Positions 7,771 through 14,883 of a stretch of 17,905 bases of DNA are shown here, in pieces. The position numbers and the translations under genes are program-made. Numbering within the stretch: the stretch's first letter is position 1; every line of letters starts with the position of its first letter. The notes beneath the pieces are model-generated. The model did not search any database, had not been told where the DNA came from, and saw only the letters and a list, made by a program, of their open reading frames with translations. This stretch comes from JAZDJJ01 sp043804035 (GTDB taxonomy: Bacteria > Bacteroidota > Bacteroidia > Palsa-948): the NCBI GenBank assembly GCA_043804035.1, contig JAZDJJ010000002.1, positions 1-17,905 of the forward strand, written 5' to 3'.

Positions 7771-7778
7771 CAAAAATA
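7771..7778 (-). promoter_or_regulatory. Candidate -7 box for the Lys-rich/acidic protein gene
   Basis: The minus strand reads TATTTTTG, an exact TAnnTTTG match, about 47 bp upstream of the ATG at 7724. No well-spaced TTTG -33 element was found; a TTG lies 26 bp further upstream. The region is AT-rich, so a chance match is possible. Confidence 0.4.
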
Positions 7779-7969
7779 AAAATTTTAATTAAAAGAATTC
7801 TTTGCAACTCACTGCGGTGTTGTTCATTAAAAAATAATTTATAAATCAGCAAGACACAGTGAAAAATTTTGCACTACTCTGCAAGAAATAAAAATTGTAA
7901 ATTGTCTGAACTATAATAAATTTAAATCTTTAGGTGCTCCAAACTTTTCTTTGTGTTTTATGAAAAATG

Positions 7970-7977
7970 TATTTTTG
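7970..7977 (+). promoter_or_regulatory. Candidate promoter for the MBL-fold hydrolase gene
   Basis: TATTTTTG matches TAnnTTTG exactly, with TTTG at 7950-7953 as a possible -33 element 16 bp upstream (slightly short). Transcription would begin near 7984 and give a ~33-nt leader before the ATG at 8017. This supports that start over the in-frame TTG at 7951 or ATG at 7960, which would lie upstream of the transcript. Confidence 0.45.
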
Positions 7978-8016
7978 AAAAATGTTCTTATTAAAAAAAA
8001 CAAAGTTCGGAAAAAA

Positions 8017-8778
8017 ATGAAAATCACTTTTCTCGGTACAGGAACATCACAAGGTATTCCCATAATCGGATGCAAATGCATGGTTTGTAATTCTTTGAAT
8101 CCAAAAGATAAACGTTTGCGTTCTTCGGTGATGATTGAAATACAAGGGAAAAGATTTGTGATTGACACAGGTCCCGATTTCCGTCAGCAGATGCTGAGAG
8201 AAAAAGTTAATCGCATTGATGCAGTAATTTACACTCACGAACACCGCGACCATATTGCGGGACTTGATGATGTCCGTGCTTTCAATTTCATTATGAAGAA
8301 AAAAATGGATTTGTATGCAAGTAAGCATGTTCAACAGTCAATTCACAAACAGTTCATCTATGTGTTCAAGAAAAAAAAATACCCCGGCATTCCTGAAGTT
8401 AATCTTCACACTATTAAAAACAAACCATTCGTCATTGAAGGTGTAGAATTTATTCCCATTCTTGTAAAGCATATGCACCTTCCAATCTTTGGATTTCGTG
8501 TTGGCAATTTCACTTACATCACTGACGCAAATTTTATTTCTAAAAAAGAAAAGAAAAAAATACTCGGTTCAGAAATTTTAGTCCTGAACGCTCTTCGCTA
8601 CAAAAAACATCCTTCACATTTTACATTTGACGAAGCCATCGCTCAGATAGAAGAGATAAAGCCAAAAACTGCTTACCTGATTCATATTAGTCATCAATTA
8701 GGTTTGCATGAAGAAACAGAAAAAAAATTGTCTGATAATATACGACTGACGTATGATGGACTCGTTTTGCGAATGTAA
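8017..8778 (+). CDS. Metallo-beta-lactamase-fold hydrolase, PhnP-like
   Basis: A 253-residue cytoplasmic metal-dependent hydrolase. It starts with the family's MKITFLGTGTSQGIP and has a Cys cluster GCKCMVC (Cys19, 21, 24) that in PhnP-like proteins can bind a structural zinc. The metal-binding motif THEHRDH (73-79) is followed by LVKHMHLPIFGF, YITDANF with the bridging Asp, and the terminal HISH near residue 230. Relatives act on cyclic or linear phosphodiesters; PhnP itself is a cyclic phosphodiesterase of phosphonate catabolism. No phosphonate genes are nearby, so the substrate is unknown and I give no symbol. I prefer the ATG at 8017 because upstream in-frame starts add a Lys/Asn-rich leader absent from the family and lie before or on the promoter box. 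It is divergent from the Lys-rich gene. Confidence 0.88.
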   Translation: MKITFLGTGTSQGIPIIGCKCMVCNSLNPKDKRLRSSVMIEIQGKRFVIDTGPDFRQQMLREKVNRIDAVIYTHEHRDHIAGLDDVRAFNFIMKKKMDLYASKHVQQSIHKQFIYVFKKKKYPGIPEVNLHTIKNKPFVIEGVEFIPILVKHMHLPIFGFRVGNFTYITDANFISKKEKKKILGSEILVLNALRYKKHPSHFTFDEAIAQIEEIKPKTAYLIHISHQLGLHEETEKKLSDNIRLTYDGLVLRM

Positions 8779-8944
8779 AGGTAATTGGCAACTAATAATT
8801 TTGTTTTTATTACATCAAGAGAGCATTACATTTCCCATTTATTACAGCAGTGAAGTATAAGGAACCGTTGGGGAATTTTTGCAATCGTTTATTTGAAAAA
8901 CAAAAAATCAAGATAAGGAGTTATGTTGCAGAACAAATGGAATT

Positions 8945-8968
8945 ATTAACTCCGTCATTTATGACGAA
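8945..8968 (+). repeat. Short palindromic repeat, family 1 copy B
   Basis: ATTAACTCCGTCATTTATG followed by ACGAA. It matches the copy at 9224-9252 (read on the minus strand) at 22 of 24 positions. The palindrome is slightly decayed at its right end. Confidence 0.6.
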
Positions 8969-9022
8969 AGATAATTGTTTCATTGTTTCATTGTTTTGTA
9001 ATAATGGAATCCAATCTGCCTG

Positions 9023-9072
9023 TGCGTCACCTGTCTGCGTCTGCCTGTGCGACCACGCAGACAGGTGACGCA
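9023..9072. repeat. GC-rich 18-bp perfect inverted repeat
   Basis: TGCGTCACCTGTCTGCGT (9023-9040) and its exact reverse complement ACGCAGACAGGTGACGCA (9055-9072) flank a 14-nt loop. Related pieces (CTGCCTGTGCG before, GCAGACAGG after) extend the symmetry imperfectly to about 9017-9083. It stands out in composition from the AT-rich surroundings. No T-tract follows and no gene ends close by, so it is not an obvious terminator. Confidence 0.85.
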
Positions 9073-9191
9073 GACGCAGACAGGTATCTAACGGCTTTAT
9101 CCATAACTTTCAATTGGTATAATCGTTTAGTTCGGCAATATTTCGGCAAGCTCAATAACCATCTCACTACAAGATTAATTGTTTTTTATTA

Positions 9192-9203
9192 GGGCTGAAG
9201 CCC
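9192..9203. repeat. Small GGGCT/AGCCC hairpin
   Basis: GGGCTGAAGCCC is a compact palindrome with a GA centre. It is similar in style to the GCCCTGAAAGGGC and GGCGGGTCAAAGCCCGCC hairpins elsewhere in the window. Confidence 0.45.
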
Positions 9204-9223
9204 GTGTTACCATTTTACTTTGT

Positions 9224-9252
9224 CTCCGCCATAAATGACGGAGTTAATTCAT
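9224..9252 (-). repeat. Short palindromic repeat, family 1 copy C (inverted)
   Basis: Read on the minus strand it starts ATGAATTAACTCCGTCATTT and ends ATGGCGGAG. It is identical to the copy at 571-599 at 27 of 29 positions, more than 8.6 kb away. Confidence 0.7.
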
Positions 9253-9379
9253 TTAGTTCGGCATCTCACTACAAGTTTATCATAATACTTCATATCCATA
9301 TTTTCGGTTTGGCTCACCAATCTATGCTCAATAACCATTGTGATACACACAATAGACTGGAGGGATTTATTGATTTATT

Positions 9380-9446
9380 GAGGTGGCGGGTCAAAGCCCG
9401 CCATGACGAACTAATGAGGTGGTGGGTCAAAGCCCGCCATGACGAA
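9380..9446 (+). repeat. Tandem pair of 36-bp hairpin units
   Basis: Two adjacent units (from 9380 and 9416) share GAGGTGG(C/T)GGGTCAAAG followed by CCCGCCATGACGAA, differing at one base in that stretch. Each can fold as GGCGGGT / GCCCGCC with a CAAA loop. The second unit has GGTGGG, which still pairs through a G-U. With only two abutting copies it is a tandem duplication of a palindromic repeat, not a CRISPR array. Confidence 0.8.
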
Positions 9447-9487
9447 ATAAAATTATAATTATTTAGTATCATATCAATTTTAAATTT

Positions 9488-9495
9488 TATATTTG
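9488..9495 (+). promoter_or_regulatory. Candidate -7 box for the large secreted protein gene
   Basis: TATATTTG is an exact TAnnTTTG match. It lies about 176 bp before the start at 9671 and has no TTTG at a suitable -33 distance, so the leader would be long. It is the only exact match I found in this upstream region. Confidence 0.25.
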
Positions 9496-9670
9496 TAAAT
9501 AAGTTTTTTGCGAATTAAGATTTTAAATCAATCATGAATACAAAAATGATACTGTAAAAATTTAAATCATTCAGATGCTCGGAATTTATTCTGCTTGCTT
9601 TTTTATTTTTTGTATTATCTTTATATTTTTTGTCTATCAGTTTTCAAATATCATTTTTTAATATTGTAAT

Positions 9671-12600
9671 ATGATGAAACGTTTTCTTATTATATCAATT
9701 CTTGTAGTAGTTCCGTGTTTCTTGTTTTCACAAACAAGTTATACGTGGAACGGGAGCAATAATTCCGCATGGAATAATAATTTAAACTGGACGCCCAACA
9801 CAGGTTTCCCCGGAGCAGCAGATAATGCTACTATCACTTCTGCGGGGAATTCTCCGCTCCTTGATATACCACGTTCAGTAACTAACCTGACTGTTAGTAA
9901 TGGCACTCTTAATTTGAATACTTTCACTCTTGTTGTTACAGCTGTTGGTACTTTTACAAGCGGTAATGTAAATAATGGTGTTATTTCTTGTACGGGAACA
10001 ACTGCAAATTTCAACGGCACTACTATTTTTGGAGCAAAAGTATTTGCAAACTGCGCAAGTATTTATTTTAGAGGAGGCACTTTCAACGACACAACTACTT
10101 TTACAAAAACTGGTACTACAAATGATTATGGATATGGAAACAACATTTTTAACGAACTTACTACTATCAATAATAGCGGCACGGGAATACTTTTCTTTGG
10201 CTATAATACAAGTATTATTTTAAAGACCGACTCTTTCAACGAAAATATTATTGTTAACTGCATAGGCACAGGAGGCATAGGGTTTGGTTATTCTCCTAAT
10301 AGTACTTCTATCCTTGCTGCTGGTAAGACCATTACCGTTGGTGTTGACGGTTTTTCTGCAGGGTCACTAATATTGCGAAATTTTACTCAGACAGGTGCAA
10401 CACCACAAATACTTACATTAACAGGGACTGCTACACTTGTAGTTGGTCCATCAAGCACCTTTAATGGTAATGTGAATTTTACTGCACCAGGTATCTATCT
10501 TAATGGTTGCACATACAACGGCACAGCCACTTTTACAAAAACCGGTACTTCAAACGATTATGGCACAGGTGGCAACACCTTTAACGGCATTACTACTATC
10601 ACTAATAATGGCACCGGAGTTCTTTGGCTTGCTTTTACAAATCGGGATATTTTTAATGCCGATGTAACTTTTACTAATAGCGGATCTAATTCAATCATTA
10701 TTGGTGTTGCTTATGCTATTGCTACTGAAACACAATTCAATGGAAATGTAATTTTAAATAGTACTGGAACATCAACGGGTATTAGTTTTGGGCAAGGCAA
10801 CGGAACAATTGCCCTTGCCGCAACAAGAACCATTTCCATTGGTAGTAGTGGTTTTTCTTCCGGTGATTTACGTCTTCGCAATTTTACACAAATAGGTGCA
10901 ACTACTCCGCAATCGCTTATGCTCACAGGTACTGCTAGATTATTTTTTCAAACAGGAAGTACTTTTAACAGCAATATAACTTCTGCAAGTCCTGGACTTT
11001 TTTTGAGTGGAACAACTTTTAACGGTATTACCATAGTAGAAAAAACAGGAACAGGAAGCAACGAAGGAACAGGAGGCAACACTTTTAACGGACTTACTAC
11101 AACAATTATCAATAGTGGTAGTGGCGCCATTTTAATTGGCTCTGGCAATCCTGATGTTTACAATACAAATATTACATTTACGAACACGGGCTCAAGCATT
11201 ATTTATGTTGCTTATGCTACAGCATCAACATTTTTGGGGAATATTTTTGTTAACAGCACCGGCTCTTCCGGAGGTATTTTCTTTGGATATGGAGGAGGAG
11301 CATCCACTCTTGCCGCCACAAGAACCATCAATGTAGGACTACTTGGCTTTTCTGCCGGTGGACTGATGTTAACGAATTTTACTCAATCAGATGCAGCAAC
11401 AGCACAATCACTTACATTAACAGGCACATCTGCGATTTATGTTGGTCCATCAAGCGTCTTTACAGGTAATGTGAATTTTGTTGCACCGGGAATAGAGCTT
11501 GATGGCTGCACGTACCACGGCGTTACCCAAATTGAGAAAAATGGAAACACAAATTATGGATGTGCCGGAGGAAATATTTTTAACAATCTTACCACTATTA
11601 TTAATAGCAGTACTGCCGGCACAGGTGGAGATATTTTATTTGGAATTGACAATCCTGATGTTTTCAATGCAGATGTTACATTTACTAATACCGGCTCAAA
11701 TCGTATTTATTTATCTTATGCTGCATCATCAACATTTAACGAAAACATTGTAGTTAATAGTATTAACGCTTCTCAAGGTATTTTCTTTGGAGGCGGAGGT
11801 TCTACACTTGTTGCAACAAAGACCATTACCGTTGGTAGTGGTTTTTCTGCAGGAACATTATACCTAAAAAACTTTATACAGCAAGGAACTACTACTCCGC
11901 AATCGCTTACATTAACAGGTACTGCTGTGATAGATTTTCAAACAGGAAGTGTTTTTAATAGCGCAATAACCACTGTTAGCCCGTATTTTGCTTTAAACGG
12001 AACTACTTTCAACAACACTGCCTCACTTGAAAAAACAGGAATAAACAACAATGAATCTTATGGAGGTGCCACTTTTAACGGAATTACCACAATCATCAAT
12101 AGCAGTAATGGTATTTTATTATTTGCAGGCATTAACTTTGCTACTGATGTAACTTTTAATAATACCGGAACCACTATCAACGGATATATGCGTGTAGCAT
12201 ATACCGGCTCTAATGCTTTTGGCGGAGATATCACTTTTAACAATACAAATACTAACGGCGGTATTTATTTAGGTGAAGGAGGTGGGTCATCTACTCTTGC
12301 CGCTACAAAAATTCTCAGAATAGGTAGTATTGGTTTTGCCACAGGTGCTCTTTCTATATGGCGACTCACACAAATAGGCAACACTCCTCAATCACTCATA
12401 CTCACAGGCACTACTACTGCATTGTCTTTGGGAACAGGAAGTGTCTATAATGGTAATGTTACAGCCACAGCACCTATATTAAGTGTTGATGGTGCAACTT
12501 TCAACGGTACTGCTACTTTAGAACAAACAGGAGCATTCAATTCTCATGGACGTGGTGGAAATATTTTTAATCAGAATGTTACTTTTACCAACAGCGGTAG

Positions 12601-14455
12601 TGCTTATATGTCTCTTGCTTACTATGCTCCTGATGCTATTAATGAAAATATTATTGTTAATAATACAGGTGGCGGAACAGGTATTTATTTTGGACAGGGC
12701 GGATTCACAACTACGCTCGCCCAAAACAAAACTATTACTATTGGTAGTGGCGGATTTCCAAGTGGTACTCTGGCATTAAGACGATTCATTACAGGAACTA
12801 ACACTCAATCGCTCACACTCACAGGCACTGCACATTTGGGTTTGGCAACAGGAAGTATTTTCAACGGGAATGTAACTTTTATTGCACCCAATTTACACCT
12901 TGATGGTGCAACTTTTAATAGCACGGCTATATTAGAACAAACAGTAGGAACAGGAGGCATTAGTAGTGATGGCGGGACCACTTTTAACGGAACTACTACC
13001 ATTACCAATAGCGGCGCAGGATATATGGCTATGTCTTATTATACAGCAGATGACTTTAACGGACCTGTAACTTTTATTCAAACAGGTAGTGGCAATTTAC
13101 TTCCCGCTTATAGAAACAATTGTACCTTTTCGGGGAATATTTCAACAGTTGGAACGGCAACGGCAATAACTTTTGGTGCAGATGATGGAAGAGTAACTAT
13201 TGATGGCAACGGCTCACAAACCTTTTATGGCGATGCAGCATTTCCACCAACAGTCAGGCGGCTTACAATGGCTACAAGTGCAGGTGGAACACTTGCTCTC
13301 AATGTAAATGTTATTATATCTTTAGATATTGCTTTTAACTCAGGAATTATTAATGCTACAACCCTTAGTTCTACCAGCACAGGATTACTTATCTTAAACA
13401 ATGGAATAACTATAAGCAATGCCGCCGATGACGGAAGTTATGTCAGAGGATATGTCAGGAAAATTGGCAACACTGCTTTTGATTTTCCTGTAGGCGATGG
13501 TGGATATTATGCTCCTGTTTCTATTTCTGCACCTACAACTACTACTCATCATTTTACTGCTATGTACAATCATACAAATCCACATCCTATATACAATAGA
13601 AATAGTAAAGACGTTTCTATAGATCATATCAGTCAAGCAGAATATTGGATGCTTGATAGAACAAATGGCACTTCTAATGTCAATGTTACATTAAGTTGGG
13701 ATTCGCTAACAAGAAGTGGAAGTGTAACAAATCTAAGTGATTTACTTGTTGCCAGATGGAATGGTACTCAATGGGCAAATCACGGAAACGGAGGAACAAC
13801 AGGAGATGTAACGGCTGGAACGGTTGTTACAAATGGCGTTGTAACTTCATTTAGTCCATTTACTTTGGCTTCTACTACAGAAGAAAATCCTCTTCCAATA
13901 GAACTTCTCAGTTTTACTGCACAACTAAACGGCACACAAGTTGCTCTCAAATGGGTTACTGCTTCAGAAATGAATAATGATTATTTTACTATTGAACGTG
14001 CTATTACTCCCTCTCCAAATGGAGAAGGTTGGAGTGAGATCGGAACAGTAAAAGGCACAGGAAACAGCAATACTATTCTCAATTATGTTTTTTATGATAA
14101 GCACCCTTACACAGGCACTTCATATTATCGTCTCAAACAAACTGACTACGATGGGAAATTTACTTACTCGCAGATAGTAGCAGTACATATAGGAACAATA
14201 GATATTATTTCCATTTATCCAAATCCGTCAGATGATGGCTACATACAATATACTGTTGCCAGTGAAAAAGGATGCAATATAAATGTGAAAGTGATAGATA
14301 TGCTTGGAAGAGAAGTCATTAGTACAGAAGAATTTATAGAGAAAGGCGTTACTGCAAAAAAGATAAGCACAGCAGGAATGGGTCCGGGAAATTATCTACT
14401 GCGAATAACTAACGGAAAAGAAGAAAAGGTGCAAAGGCAGTTTGTGGTGAAATAA
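9671..14455 (+). CDS. Giant secreted repeat protein with T9SS type A sorting domain
   Basis: A 1594-residue exported protein. It has a signal peptide (MMKRFLIISILVVVPCFLFSQ, then TSYTWNG) and a first region typical of Bacteroidota surface beta-helix proteins (WNNNLNWTPN, GAADNATI). About seven imperfect repeats of 138-168 residues follow, beginning near residues 141, 283, 451, 616, 781, 945 and 1083. Each repeat runs through (T/E)KTG, GGNTFNGITTI, FTNTGS, a GIxFGxGG turn, LAATKTITVG-like, GFSAGxLxLxNFTQ, SLTLTGT and a closing (T/Y)FNG. A non-repeat region (about 1165-1400) precedes LPIELLSFTAQLNGTQVAL (near 1407), an Fn3-like segment with YYRLKQTDYDGK, and the sorting domain (from about 1510: ISIYPNPSDDG, DMLGREVI, GPGNYLLRI). 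It is Thr/Asn/Gly/Ser-rich and nearly Cys-free, so probably a stacked-strand surface or adhesive protein. The ligand is unknown. The ATG at 9674 is an equal alternative start. Confidence 0.88.
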   Translation: MMKRFLIISILVVVPCFLFSQTSYTWNGSNNSAWNNNLNWTPNTGFPGAADNATITSAGNSPLLDIPRSVTNLTVSNGTLNLNTFTLVVTAVGTFTSGNVNNGVISCTGTTANFNGTTIFGAKVFANCASIYFRGGTFNDTTTFTKTGTTNDYGYGNNIFNELTTINNSGTGILFFGYNTSIILKTDSFNENIIVNCIGTGGIGFGYSPNSTSILAAGKTITVGVDGFSAGSLILRNFTQTGATPQILTLTGTATLVVGPSSTFNGNVNFTAPGIYLNGCTYNGTATFTKTGTSNDYGTGGNTFNGITTITNNGTGVLWLAFTNRDIFNADVTFTNSGSNSIIIGVAYAIATETQFNGNVILNSTGTSTGISFGQGNGTIALAATRTISIGSSGFSSGDLRLRNFTQIGATTPQSLMLTGTARLFFQTGSTFNSNITSASPGLFLSGTTFNGITIVEKTGTGSNEGTGGNTFNGLTTTIINSGSGAILIGSGNPDVYNTNITFTNTGSSIIYVAYATASTFLGNIFVNSTGSSGGIFFGYGGGASTLAATRTINVGLLGFSAGGLMLTNFTQSDAATAQSLTLTGTSAIYVGPSSVFTGNVNFVAPGIELDGCTYHGVTQIEKNGNTNYGCAGGNIFNNLTTIINSSTAGTGGDILFGIDNPDVFNADVTFTNTGSNRIYLSYAASSTFNENIVVNSINASQGIFFGGGGSTLVATKTITVGSGFSAGTLYLKNFIQQGTTTPQSLTLTGTAVIDFQTGSVFNSAITTVSPYFALNGTTFNNTASLEKTGINNNESYGGATFNGITTIINSSNGILLFAGINFATDVTFNNTGTTINGYMRVAYTGSNAFGGDITFNNTNTNGGIYLGEGGGSSTLAATKILRIGSIGFATGALSIWRLTQIGNTPQSLILTGTTTALSLGTGSVYNGNVTATAPILSVDGATFNGTATLEQTGAFNSHGRGGNIFNQNVTFTNSGSAYMSLAYYAPDAINENIIVNNTGGGTGIYFGQGGFTTTLAQNKTITIGSGGFPSGTLALRRFITGTNTQSLTLTGTAHLGLATGSIFNGNVTFIAPNLHLDGATFNSTAILEQTVGTGGISSDGGTTFNGTTTITNSGAGYMAMSYYTADDFNGPVTFIQTGSGNLLPAYRNNCTFSGNISTVGTATAITFGADDGRVTIDGNGSQTFYGDAAFPPTVRRLTMATSAGGTLALNVNVIISLDIAFNSGIINATTLSSTSTGLLILNNGITISNAADDGSYVRGYVRKIGNTAFDFPVGDGGYYAPVSISAPTTTTHHFTAMYNHTNPHPIYNRNSKDVSIDHISQAEYWMLDRTNGTSNVNVTLSWDSLTRSGSVTNLSDLLVARWNGTQWANHGNGGTTGDVTAGTVVTNGVVTSFSPFTLASTTEENPLPIELLSFTAQLNGTQVALKWVTASEMNNDYFTIERAITPSPNGEGWSEIGTVKGTGNSNTILNYVFYDKHPYTGTSYYRLKQTDYDGKFTYSQIVAVHIGTIDIISIYPNPSDDGYIQYTVASEKGCNINVKVIDMLGREVISTEEFIEKGVTAKKISTAGMGPGNYLLRITNGKEEKVQRQFVVK
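10093..13080 (+). repeat. Internal ~0.5-kb repeats with ~1-kb higher-order period
   Basis: The coding repeats are also visible as DNA. GTTGGTCCATCAAGC followed by GGTAATGTGAATTTT recurs at about 10441 and 11446. ACTACTCCGCAATCGCTTA recurs near 10903 and 11890. The repeat closings alternate: GPSS...GCTY in repeats 1 and 3, FQTGS...GTTFN in repeats 2 and 4, and (L/A)TGS...GATFN in repeats 5 and 6. This suggests duplication in pairs. Repeats 1 and 6 lack the middle ITTITNSG-type strand set and are about 25 residues shorter. Confidence 0.7.
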
Positions 14456-14509
14456 AAATTTACTTCTGCTAAAAATGTTATCGCCATCTATAAAGAATAG
14501 GATATTGCC

Positions 14510-14871
14510 TTTCACTATTGTCCGACTAAAATTAAAAAAGCATCAATTTTTTGTCAGCATAGAGTAAACACCCGTAACAAAATAGCATTTTTCAAAAAGC
14601 ATCCTCCCTTACATCTTACTGAAAGGGTCATTAGCCCTGAAAGGGCGTTAATATCATAACACAGGGTATCGCCCTGTGATAGGTAATAGACGGGGGGAAA
14701 TAAGCCCTGAAAGGGCGAAATAAACATAATCGCATAGTTAACTATTACGCCCTTTCAGGGCTATAAAGACATCTGTGTTCTTTTACATATGGCGTTGCCA
14801 TATGTTAATCTATAATGCCCTTTCAGGGCTACTTGAATTTCTTGACTATTTTAGTCGGACGACAATGAAAA
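14510..14871. mobile_element. ~360-bp inverted-repeat-bounded element with internal hairpins
   Basis: Left end ATTGTCCGACTAAAAT (14517-14532). The right end contains ATTTTAGTCGGAC (14848-14860), the exact complement of 13 bp of it, followed by GACAAT, so the ends differ by a 3-bp insertion. A further TTTCA outside each end (14510-14514, and complement at 14865-14871) extends the symmetry. The interior has no open frame and carries six hairpins (separate entries). It lies wholly between two convergent genes. This fits a non-autonomous MITE-like element or a composite of palindromic repeats. No transposase is present, and the exact target duplication is unclear. Confidence 0.55.
14634..14829. 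repeat. Cluster of GCCCTGAAAGGGC palindromes and related hairpins
   Basis: The 13-bp palindrome GCCCTGAAAGGGC occurs at 14634-14646 and 14704-14716, and as its reverse complement GCCCTTTCAGGGC at 14749-14761 and 14817-14829: two copies in each orientation. Between them lie two different stems: CACAGGG/CCCTGTG (14660-14678) and ACATATGGC/GCCATATGT (14785-14805). Each palindrome is flanked by AGCCC or GGGCT, extending the stem by up to one base. The arrangement resembles REP/BIME clusters. It could also insulate or terminate the two convergent transcripts, although no long T-tract is present. Confidence 0.75.
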
Positions 14872-14883
14872 AATAATACACTT

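Larger units (their letters stand above)
9126..9275 (+). repeat. Partial direct duplication (TTTAGTTCGGCA ... ATCTCACTACAAG)
   Basis: TTTAGTTCGGCA (9126-9137) and ATCTCACTACAAG (9161-9173) recur at 9252-9263 and 9263-9275. The 23 bp between them are missing from the second copy. The extra piece in the first copy, TTCGGCAATATTTCGGCAAG, resembles a segment at 17496-17522. Confidence 0.6.
8779..9670. other. 892-bp non-coding region rich in short palindromes and repeats
   Basis: No credible gene is present. Three short open frames (8850-9068, 8983-9192, 9204-9458) run through the repeats and have no recognisable domain. The region holds two copies of palindrome family 1 (8945-8968, 9224-9252), a GC-rich 18-bp inverted repeat (9023-9072), a partial direct duplication (9126-9173 / 9252-9275), a GGGCT/AGCCC hairpin (9192-9203) and a tandem pair of GGCGGG hairpins (9380-9446). 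The last ~220 bp are AT-rich, free of repeats, and likely to hold the promoter of the large secreted protein gene. Confidence 0.7.

Noticed and set aside
7417..7779. Plus-strand open frame reading hydrophobic FVFFLLTAS repeats (would look like a membrane protein)
   Set aside because: It is the antisense of the Lys-repeat gene. The minus-strand frame is longer, has an ATG, a promoter box and a coherent acidic tail, while this one is only the complement of AAA-rich codons.
8850..9458. Three short open frames in the 8779-9670 gap
   Set aside because: They run through palindromes and tandem repeats, have no domain or sensible start context, and their coding frames change across repeat copies.
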